Made by a program: the position numbers and the translations under genes. Below, piece by piece: positions 56,461 through 64,000 of a stretch of DNA of 64,000 nt (positions are counted from its first letter, which is position 1; every line of letters begins with the position of its first letter). Under the pieces are notes generated by a model. That model was not told the origin of the DNA. It ran no database searches and saw only the letters and a program-made list of their open reading frames with translations. The DNA is taken from positions 23,180,205 through 23,244,204 of the forward strand of contig OX291558.1 of the NCBI GenBank assembly GCA_946406115.1, written 5' to 3'. Source of the DNA: Apoda limacodes (Eukaryota > Arthropoda > Insecta > Lepidoptera > Limacodidae).

Positions 56461-59427
56461 ATGGCCATAAAAAAGAATAAGAAAAGAGTTTGCACAGCGG
56501 CTACTCCATCCACATATAATGTGGATTTTTGCAACATCAGGGGTATTCACGCAAATCTTAACGCAGTCCACCACCATCTCGAAACTGCGCAGCCGACCAT
56601 TCTTTTTCTAACGGAGACGCAGATATCCTGCCCGGCCGACACATCATACCTTCACTATCCCGGCTACAAACTCGAACACAATTTCATGAGTCGTGCCGGT
56701 GTATGTATGTTCGTCCGGGAGGATATCTGCTGTCGCCGCCTTCATAGCCTTGAAGACAGGGACCTGTCGATATTGTGGGTGCGCGTAGATTACGGCGGCC
56801 ACACTCGTATCTATGCGTGCCTATACAGGTCTCATAGCGGTGACACGGACGTAACTCGACTCTTCACGCACCTGAGTTTGACGACTGACAAAGTTCTAGA
56901 GCAATATCCCACAGCAGAACTAGTTATTTTGGGAGACTTTAACGCCCACCATCGCGAGTGGCTCAGTTCTCGAACCAATAACTATGCTGGGATATCTGCT
57001 CATGAATTTGCTCTGACCTATGGATTCTCTCAGCTGGTACTTTCTCCAACGAGAATACCAGATATAGAGGAACATACGAGCTCCTTACTGGACCTTCTGC
57101 TGACTACTCGTCCGGACGGGTACTCCGTCTCAGTGGATGCGCCTCTTGGCTCCTCGGACCACTGTCTCGTTCGGACTCAAGTGTCATGCACACAACCTGA
57201 TCCTTCTGGGCCAACTAACTGGCGTCGTGTGTGGCACTATAAGTCGGCAGACTGGGATGGATTGCGAGAATTTTACGCATCATGCCCGTGGAGGCAGATC
57301 TGCTTTAACTCAGAAGATCTTGACGTCTGCGCAGCCGCAGTCACTGAGACAATCCTTGCTGGTATGGAATGTTTCATTCCTAACCTGCGAGTAGCTGCCG
57401 GCGTCAAAAAACGACCGTGGTTTAATAGGTCTTGCAGAGAAGCTAAAATTCTTAAGCAAACTGCGTATGAGGCTTGGACCACGGCTCGTAATAATAAGGA
57501 TCCGAATATTTCTGAGTTAAAACGCAAATTAAATGCTGCTTCGAGGTCCAGTAAGAAAGCAACTGCCAGAGCAAAATTCCAATTCATCGGCAAAATAGGT
57601 GGGCGACTTGCGAGCTATCCTTCTGGGAGTCGTGCTTTCTGGTCGCTTGCCAAAGCTGCCGAAGGGAACTTCTGCCAGTCGTCGTTACCACCACTGCGAA
57701 AGACCGATGGTGACTTGGCCCATAGTGCTAAAGAGAAAGCCGATCTACTGGGCAGTCTCTTTGCCTCGAACTCGAATATGAACGATGAAGGCGCTGTACC
57801 ACCTACTATACCGTGGTGCGGTAAGACCATGCCGGAAATCTCCATAACGCAGCGGGAGGTCAGGCGGGCGTTGCTCTCTCTAGACGTTCATAAGTCGAGT
57901 GGGCCAGACGGTATACCAGCAGTGGTGCTTAAGCAGTGTGCTCCTGAGTTATGTCCTGTACTCACGCGCCTCTTCGCGCTTTCCTACCACAATAGGCAAT
58001 TTCCGTCTTCATGGAAGACTGCGAATGTGCACCCGGTGCCCAAAAAGGGCGATAGATCAGATCCATCGAATTACAGGCCTATCGCTATTACCTCTCTCCT
58101 CTCTAAGGTGATGGAGCGTGTGATCAACACACAGCTTCTAAGATACCTAGAAGTACACGATCTGGTCAGTGACCGTCAATATGGCTTTCGCCACGGTCGC
58201 TCGACTGGTGACCTTCTAGTGTATCTCACACACCGATGGGCACTAGCCATTGAGAGTCAGGGGGAGGCATTGGCATGTAGCCTGGACATAGCGAAGGCGT
58301 TCGATCGGGTCTGGAACCGCGGTCTTCTATCGAAGTTGCCATCTTACGGAGTGCCCGAGGGTTTGTGCAAATGGGTGGCTAGCTTTTTGTCCGGCAGACA
58401 CATACGAACCGTAGTTGACGGTAGTTGCTCTGATAGCATGGACATTAATGCTGGTGTCCCGCAAGGCTCTGTGCTGTCTCCTACGCTGTTCCTACTGCAT
58501 ATCAATGACATGTTGGACATCAACAACATACATTGCTATGCAGATGACAGTACTGGAGACGCTTTTTACACGGGTCGTGCAAACATCCCTCGTTCCGTTG
58601 TGGAGGAAAACCGCGGAGAACTTGTGTCTCAAATCGAGACCACACTGTCCCAAGTCTCTGATTGGGGACGGGTAAACTTGGTCCGATTCAACCCTACAAA
58701 GACACAAGTGTGCGCGTTCACCGCTAAGAAAACTCCATTCACTGTAGTCCCACAATTCCAGAACACTCCCCTCTCCATCTCCAAGAGCATTGGGATCCTT
58801 GGTGTCGACATCTCCAGCGATGTTCAGTTCCGAGATCATTTACAAGATAAGGTGAAGCTTACGTCCAAAAAACTTGGTGTACTCAACAGAGCGAAGCAGT
58901 ACTTCACGTCGGGGCAAAGGTTGTTACTTTACAAGTCGCAGGTTCGGCCCCATATGGAGTACTGCTGCCATCTCTGGGCAGGTGCACCCGGATACCAGCT
59001 TGGCCCTTTTGACTCGGTTCAACGACGGGCTGTGAGAATTGTCGACGATTCCAAACTCACTTGCGGTATCGAGCCCTTAAGTCTGAGGAGAGACTTTGCC
59101 TCACTGTGTGTGTTCTACCGCTTGTACAATGGGTTGTGTTCTGAGGAATTGTTCGAAATGATGCCCACGGCTACTTTCTACCATCGCACCGCTCGCCATC
59201 GGCAGGGAATTCATTCTCACACTTTAGAACCTAAATGGTCGCGTACAGTGCGGTTTCAGAGAAACTTCCTCCCGCGAACGCTTAAGTTGTGGAATGAGCT
59301 CCCTGCCAAGGTTTTCTGCAAGGACTACAGTATGGAGTTCTTCAAGAAAGAAGTTATTAGATTTCTGAAGGGTCGGCAACGCGCAAGTGATACCCCTGGT
59401 GTTGCAAGCGTCCATAGGCTACGGTGA
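56461..59427 (+). CDS. LINE ORF2: AP endonuclease and reverse transcriptase
   Basis: An uninterrupted 988-codon frame, the usual length for ORF2 of such elements. Residues about 18 to 240 form an AP-like endonuclease that nicks target DNA: N25 in 'FCNIRG', E52 in 'LTETQ', 'LGDFN' at 157 to 161, and 'SSDHCLV' at 231 to 237. A basic linker follows (about 250 to 460). The reverse transcriptase spans about 460 to 800: 'SSGPDGIP' (479 to 486), 'NYRPIAITSLLSKVMERV' (537 to 554), 'YGFRHGRST' (574 to 582), D609 in 'SLDIAKAFD', 'AGVPQGSVLSP' (664 to 674), and 'YADD' (693 to 696, D695 and D696). The C-terminal domain has 'RPHMEYCCHLWAGAP' (829 to 843) and 'LWNELP'. The start is the first ATG after a stop-rich leader and suits the domain start. 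All catalytic residues are present. In the family the protein primes cDNA at the nick on its own RNA. Confidence 0.95.
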   Translation: MAIKKNKKRVCTAATPSTYNVDFCNIRGIHANLNAVHHHLETAQPTILFLTETQISCPADTSYLHYPGYKLEHNFMSRAGVCMFVREDICCRRLHSLEDRDLSILWVRVDYGGHTRIYACLYRSHSGDTDVTRLFTHLSLTTDKVLEQYPTAELVILGDFNAHHREWLSSRTNNYAGISAHEFALTYGFSQLVLSPTRIPDIEEHTSSLLDLLLTTRPDGYSVSVDAPLGSSDHCLVRTQVSCTQPDPSGPTNWRRVWHYKSADWDGLREFYASCPWRQICFNSEDLDVCAAAVTETILAGMECFIPNLRVAAGVKKRPWFNRSCREAKILKQTAYEAWTTARNNKDPNISELKRKLNAASRSSKKATARAKFQFIGKIGGRLASYPSGSRAFWSLAKAAEGNFCQSSLPPLRKTDGDLAHSAKEKADLLGSLFASNSNMNDEGAVPPTIPWCGKTMPEISITQREVRRALLSLDVHKSSGPDGIPAVVLKQCAPELCPVLTRLFALSYHNRQFPSSWKTANVHPVPKKGDRSDPSNYRPIAITSLLSKVMERVINTQLLRYLEVHDLVSDRQYGFRHGRSTGDLLVYLTHRWALAIESQGEALACSLDIAKAFDRVWNRGLLSKLPSYGVPEGLCKWVASFLSGRHIRTVVDGSCSDSMDINAGVPQGSVLSPTLFLLHINDMLDINNIHCYADDSTGDAFYTGRANIPRSVVEENRGELVSQIETTLSQVSDWGRVNLVRFNPTKTQVCAFTAKKTPFTVVPQFQNTPLSISKSIGILGVDISSDVQFRDHLQDKVKLTSKKLGVLNRAKQYFTSGQRLLLYKSQVRPHMEYCCHLWAGAPGYQLGPFDSVQRRAVRIVDDSKLTCGIEPLSLRRDFASLCVFYRLYNGLCSEELFEMMPTATFYHRTARHRQGIHSHTLEPKWSRTVRFQRNFLPRTLKLWNELPAKVFCKDYSMEFFKKEVIRFLKGRQRASDTPGVASVHRLR

Positions 59428-59489
59428 CCGCTTACCATCAGGCGGGCCGTAAGCTTGTTTGCCACCTTAGTGGTATAAAAAAAAAAAAA
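59428..59489 (+). repeat. LINE 3' UTR and poly-A tail
   Basis: After the stop come 'ccgcttaccatcaggcgggc' and 'gcttgtttgccaccttagtg', then a run of 13 A (59477..59489). The 50-bp 3' region is also found alone at 471..538 and 38872..38919, so it may be the part the enzyme recognises. There is no AATAAA. Confidence 0.85.
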
Positions 59490-60006
59490 GACCTTTCGTT
59501 GAACATACTAAAAGTCCCCATCGATAGCTGTTGCGCTCGCGCCGCCATCTTGGAAAAAAGGTACCCTTTTTTAGTTTTTTGCTTATATCTCGGCAATTTT
59601 TGCTGGATACGGAAAAAATGTGTATGTAAAAGCTATAGATTATTAAATATTCTATAAAAAAGCTCATACATTTTGCTATTGTATCTCTAGTTTTTTTTGC
59701 TGTAATCCAGTGTTAAAGAGAAAAGTTATTTATTTTTTTGCTGCCGATATACCGTTTGTTTTATGTTGGGTTTAAATTCATTTTTTAGATTTACTCCGCG
59801 GAATAACCAAGAGATAAAGAGAGAGAGAGAGGATGAGAAAGAGAGAAAAAAGGAGGGGAGGGAAGAGGCAAATGCATTATGTGACATGATGTGTATGGCT
59901 GGGTCGGAATGTGTTTTGGGGCTACATGGTGGATATAAGTACCACGAAATAGCCGCGACTGGCTATCAATGCCGTAAAGCCATGACCAGCCATCAGCTGA
60001 TCATCG
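59490..60006 (+). repeat. Left inverted-repeat arm, inner part
   Basis: Continues the left arm after the LINE. It pairs with 61082..61579. It includes 'cgctcgcgccgccatcttgg', an AT-rich stretch, and a GA-rich tract (59815..59870) matched by the TC-rich tract at 61195..61260. The frame at 59763..60014 is a by-product, as its opposite arm does not keep it open. Confidence 0.85.
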
Positions 60007-61081
60007 TCTCTTAGGTGTGCGTCACTTCCCATAAAGACTTAGGCAACTTATTCCGATTTATAGTACTGCAATACTACCAATAGTCATAGGCTGGAAATAC
60101 TTGACATAGCGCGTTCAACGTAAGCCTAGGTTGCTGTTAGCTAGACGCATTTTGCTTTGACTTTCTTCACGTTTTTATATGTCCCTCTGACTCCTATCCG
60201 ACAAAGGCGTATTAAAGAAAGAGCAGTCACGAAAACGCGATGAAAGGGATGTAGCCTGGCCTCCAGGTTAACTGGAGCTATAAAGCTATTGAAGTCGACA
60301 CCCTGAGTGCCATGCCGTCCTTCCAAAGACTAAATTAATCCCTGTGACGACCACTAAAAGGCGGCCTGCTTAGAAAAAACTTAGAGTCGTAATGCTTGCT
60401 TAGCACTTAACCAGTAGACACCAATCATGACATGATCATTGGGTTATTTCAAAGACAATAAGTATAGACCTCTTTACCAAAGACTTTTCGGATTTTGGAC
60501 AACAGAACAGCGGCACTGCATCACAGATTTCACGGAGCACATTTATACCTATAGGAGCGCCATTTTTCGACGTGGCGACAGCTTTCAATAACTAACACAA
60601 CGGCTATTAAGCTGTTACATTTATAAGCTGTTCCATATACACTGTGATTGCTCTTAACTGGTTTTTATTTTATGCACTTGCTAATAGTAGCTTGCGAGTG
60701 ACTGTTGGGTGACAGATTCGATGACCACATCAATATTAGAGATCTAATAAGATCTAGCTTTGGTAAGCTGATTATTTTAAGAGCTTTCTTGAATTTGTCC
60801 TCGTTTATTAGTCTGTCGCAGTAGCTTCGTAGGCCTGGGGCCCAAGGGACATAATATCAAGAGATTGTTAAAGCAAAGTTCATTCAGTACTTCTATGGGG
60901 CGCAAACTTAAGCTAATGTTTTGTAGAAACGCTATGTTGAGTATGTTCCAGCTTATGGTTGTCATTAACGGCGTAGTTAGTAGCAGTCATAATGTTAAAA
61001 TTGACTTTGTTTATCAGTCTGTCGAGAAACTTGCCTATGTTCTGCTAAGGATAGGTGGTTTTAATCGGAATCTAACGTGAT
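60007..61081 (-). pseudogene. Core of the inverted-repeat transposon, possible transposase remains
   Basis: The unpaired core has two short minus frames that could be parts of one broken gene. At 60965..60777 one reads 'TISWNILNIAFLQNISLSLR'. Overlapping in another frame, from about 60861 to 60675, is 'WAPGLRSYCDRLINEDKFKK', then 'ALKIISLPKLDLIRSLILMW', with no Met but protein-like composition. A related block with 'ctgataaacaaagtcaattt' lies near 61010. I do not recognise the family. If real, it would be the C-terminal part of a transposase. Confidence 0.3.
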
Positions 61082-61656
61082 AATGATCAGCTGATGGTTG
61101 GTTAGTATAGCCTAGTGGCTATTCTTATTCACCAAGCGGACTCCGCCCTGCTATACATATCATGGCGCATAATGCATCTGCCCCTGAATTATCTCTCCCC
61201 TTCTCTCTCTGTGTCTCTCTCTTTCTCTATTTCTCATCATCTCTGTCGGTTTTTCTATCTCTAGGTAGTGTCATGGAATAAGTTAATGGAATATATGAAC
61301 ATTTTAGGAGAAAACAGAAACAAAACTGTATATCGATAGCAAAAATATAAAAAAAAACTTTTTAATGTCGGATTGCAGCTAAAGTATTAGGGATACATAA
61401 ATAATCTATCTTAGCTTTTTTATAGGAAATTTAATAAGTTAAAGTTTTTGTTTACACGATTTCATCGAATTAATAATTATTACCGAGATATAAGCAAAAA
61501 ACTGAAAAAGGGTACCTTTTTCCAAGACGGCGGCGCGAGCGCAACAGGTATCGATGGGGACTTTTAGTATGCACAACGGAAGGCCTTAATGAACATGTAC
61601 ACCAAAATTCAAAACTCTACCAATTAATGTTGTTTTATTTTCTAATTTGACTGGCC
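61082..61656 (-). repeat. Right inverted-repeat arm
   Basis: Complement of the left arm from 'tgatcagctgatgg' outward to the terminus 'ttgactggcc'. Not interrupted, so it records the state of the left arm before the LINE landed. Confidence 0.85.
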
Positions 61657-61910
61657 TATATAAATATCATAATTTTCGAAAGTTTGTTTCTTAATCCTTT
61701 ACACCACAACTGCTTAAACGGTATAAAATTTGGAATGAATAAAGTTTCATGCTACGTTTTCGTCCTGCAGGAAAAACTGTAACCAAATTCCTGCAGCTAC
61801 ATCTACAGATTTCCATAGAAAAAATCCTTACTATGATATATTTAAATTTATCACGGATTTCCAGTAGGAATGCCACGCCGTGATAACTAAATTTAGCGCA
61901 GGCACAACCC
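61657..61910 (+). mobile_element. Helitron-like element, decayed, abutting the transposon
   Basis: Begins 'tataaatatcataattttcg' and 'aaagtttgtttc', then 'gtcctgcaggaaaaactgta' and 'aactaaatttagcgcaggca'. This is the family layout, without a clear CTAGT end. It begins at the very edge of the inverted-repeat element. Confidence 0.45.
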
Positions 61911-63425
61911 AGTAATACATATATATATTCCTTATCCGTCCATAACGTTTTGTTTTCCCTGTGTCCTTTTTCGTGTGGACGTGATGTTCGAAATAGGGAT
62001 CGCTTAAATTGAAATCAGATGAGGTCATGCATGACAATTTTAGCATCTGTTCGGTCTTTGCTCCTCTCTGCGCTGTCAAACTTCAAAAGATATTCGATCT
62101 TTTGATTTGTGCCTTTATTTTTGCTAGTTTCGTTTGCAAAATAACAGTCATGATTATTTTATTAATCATTATGAGTGTCCTTTTGTATTGTTTCTTTTAG
62201 CGTGAATAAATTGAACGTCTTTCGTTTGGTTCAGCGGGTCTTTGAATAAAAATTATATATGTTACGCAAAATATATATTTTTTCCACTTTGTTTTTTTTT
62301 TCAATTTTTTTACTGATCTCTCATTAATAACTTAACCAATTCGGATATTTTTTATTTTAGTAGCATTAGTAAACAAATATTTTTATTTTAATAGCAAAGG
62401 TACAAGCGAAAGATTTAACCTGAAACCAGGGGCCTAAGGCAAGTTACATTTGAAAACTCGTGCAGTATCGCTACAGGGAGAGCGGTTTCGAAACGCTCGT
62501 GTAAGACATATTCCTCATGTATCGAAAACACTGTATCGAAGGCCCCCGCTGGAAAACTCTGCATTGCCTATGCCAATTATCGAAAATCGCTTATTCTTTT
62601 GATTGTACTAATAAGGTGTTTCTTTTTTATTTAAGTCTAATATTCTATTATTACTTTTATTTTCATTCAACTTACTCACCGATAGTTTTTTAAATTAATA
62701 ATCTTAATTGTATTGAATATGAAATGTTTCTCTGTTTTATGTAGGTACCTAGTTCTAAATAAATATATTGTTGTTAAAATATTACGAAAAATCATTCTAG
62801 TTCCGGGAATCTGTCACATTTACTTAGAATCAAATTAAATTAGAAATAAGACAAATACCAATAACACAGATTTTAAATAATATCACATTTAATTACTTAA
62901 CCAAGAAAATGTTGCTTATGATGTGAAATTATAACAATAATTAAACATTCAATATAAATATATATGGAATGATTAATAAAATCATGGTAATATAAGCATC
63001 TTAAGGTAGGTATATTTCTTCATTTCAGAGACAAATAGGTTCCTATAAGACAGATATTGAATACAAACATCACACTTAATTAATACCTACCTAATTGACA
63101 AAATAGTTAACTTCTTTAGAAACACATACCTAAGCATTTGCAATCAATGTATTCCGTAATATAAATACCCACAAAAGATTTCAAGCCGCCATTTGCAATC
63201 GCTTACCCGAAGGGTCTAGGCGAACGCAAGTTCAACGAATATCAGCAAGGAATCGCGTTTGTAAAGTTGCAATTTGGCTACCTCATGGATAGACTTTCGT
63301 TTCGGAGCTCCATAGTGGCTTGGCGATGTTACCAATAGTATAGAAAAGGAACAAGTCTATGATTTTTTGTTAGATCGATAGCAAGTGACGTCATAAACTT
63401 TATGTTCATACATTTACTTTGATTT
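61911..63425. other. AT-rich stretch, unidentified blocks
   Basis: A block at 62420..62560 ('gagagcggtttcgaaacgct') and one at 63185..63330 ('cgcttacccgaagggtctag') are GC-richer than the rest, but I do not recognise them. No gene. Confidence 0.3.
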
Positions 63426-63429
63426 CATT

Positions 63430-63570
63430 CTTTTTTTCGTGACGCAAAATTTGAGAAGTCTAAGCTTCAGGACTATAACCTGCAACCCACATTCCATGTA
63501 AGTGGTCTGCCAATTTAAGCCATTGAGGTACAATTCTGGCCTAAGAAAATTCCGACCATGTCCTTGTTTC
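63430..63570 (-). repeat. tRNA-derived SINE, antisense, decayed
   Basis: The minus strand has 'cctcaatggcttaaattggc' (A box region) and 'gtgggttgcaggttatagtc' (B box region, changed). Plus-strand 'attccgaccatgtccttgtt' matches the lead of the 55440 copy. It is the oldest-looking of the four SINE copies. Confidence 0.5.
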
Positions 63571-64000
63571 GAAAATTATTTTTTATTATAAGACTATTTT
63601 ACTATAAATAGTAAATTTCTATAGACTATTGTATTTCATGAATTTCTTAAAATACTAAAGTAAAGGTAACGTCTAGAAAACTCCACTCATTATAACTACC
63701 ACATTTAAACTAGACTTCAAGAACTTTTATTGACAATATTACTGCCTGTAGTCTGTTAAAGAATTTAGTAAAAACCTGTGATTTATTTTTTATATTTGCA
63801 TTGAATTGTGATTCTGTTTATTTGTTATTTGTTTTTAATTTTGACATTTTGATATTTCTTATTGATTAGGTTTTGGTTCTATATTTTGTTTTGTTTTAAA
63901 TTTCTGACATCATTTTCTAAATATGTTTATTTTTATAATTATTTTTTTATATATGACGATCCCCATCTCGCCGCGCACCTAACCCCACAAATGGACTCAC
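63571..64000. other. AT-rich end of window
   Basis: Nothing recognised. Confidence 0.4.

Larger units (their letters stand above)
55855..59489 (+). mobile_element. Near-intact LINE (Jockey/CR1 group) with target duplications
   Basis: The element is bounded by aagacct at 55848..55854 and again at 59488..59494, of which gacct is certain and the two leading A may be tail. The empty site is read from the opposite arm of the host transposon (complement of 61580..61610), which confirms both borders. It has a 606-bp GC-rich 5' UTR, one long ORF, a 50-bp 3' region and poly-A. There is no ORF1 of normal size. The 5' border falls just before a tandem repeat, so it may be full length for a one-ORF element or slightly truncated. 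Confidence 0.88.
55769..61656. mobile_element. DNA transposon with long terminal inverted repeats, hosting a LINE
   Basis: The left end 'ggccagtcatattag' (55769) and right end 'ctaatttgactggcc' (61656) are inverted partners. TA lies on both outer sides. The pairing continues inward for nearly 600 bp on each side once the LINE at 55855..59489 is removed, for example 'attaattggtagagttttaa', 'actaaaagtccccatcgata' and 'gcgctcgcgccgcc'. Without the LINE the element would be about 2.25 kb, with a unique core at 60007..61081. No intact transposase was found. TA duplication fits several superfamilies, so none is assigned. The two arms differ by perhaps 10 to 15 per cent. Confidence 0.85.

Noticed and set aside
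59763..60014. 83-codon frame with a charged 'REREDEKERKKEGREE' stretch
   Set aside because: The stretch comes from the GA-rich tract in the left inverted arm. The matching arm does not preserve the frame.

Overview
This is a 64 kb piece of AT-rich eukaryotic nuclear DNA that looks like an intergenic, repeat-filled stretch of a moth or butterfly (Lepidoptera) genome. The pointers are short Helitron-like elements with hairpin-plus-CTAGT ends, dispersed repeats ending in 'gggtacggaaccctaa' or starting 'ggccaagtgcgagt', tRNA- and 5S-derived SINEs, and Jockey/CR1-type LINE remains. I saw no convincing host protein gene, no cellular rRNA or tRNA gene, no CRISPR array and no bacterial-type operon. 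The order assignment rests on recalled repeat families, not on a search.

The one long open frame is at 56461..59427. It is a 988-codon LINE protein with an AP-type endonuclease, a reverse transcriptase and a C-terminal domain. Its element (about 55855..59489) has a GC-rich 5' UTR with a 48-bp tandem unit, a very short 3' UTR, a poly-A tail and flanking aagacct duplications. It sits inside one arm of an older DNA transposon (55769..61656) with near 600-bp terminal inverted repeats, giving a datable nested insertion. Older fragments related to this LINE lie at 471..538, 17368..17516, 38872..38919 and 48658..49457.

Region by region. 1..10 kb: single repeat fragments, including an antisense RT fragment (2980..3526). 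10..17 kb: a composite repeat with a 5S rRNA-like segment and a nested MITE, a hairpin-ended repeat, and a 23-bp minisatellite. 17.8..24.0 kb: a recent tandem duplication of about 3 kb, with a tRNA-derived SINE at its left edge. 24.3..27.1 kb: a decayed CR1/L2-like LINE with ORF1 and ORF2 remains and a (GACTTT)n tail. 33..39 kb: a 34-bp minisatellite, long (TA)n tracts, a LINE C-terminal fragment and two more MITE copies. 39.8..43.6 kb: a dead pogo/Tigger-type transposase interrupted by an antisense LINE, then another RT fragment. 46..54 kb: Helitron-like elements, a broken copy of the 56-kb LINE and a fragment with a DSH motif like large-tegument-protein deubiquitinases. 55.7..61.7 kb: the nested transposon complex. 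62..64 kb: AT-rich sequence with one SINE.

The genes do not form a pathway. The window is a layered record of transposition, in which intact LINE machinery may also have mobilised the SINEs and truncated copies. Most entries are decayed copies, and family names below clade level are tentative.
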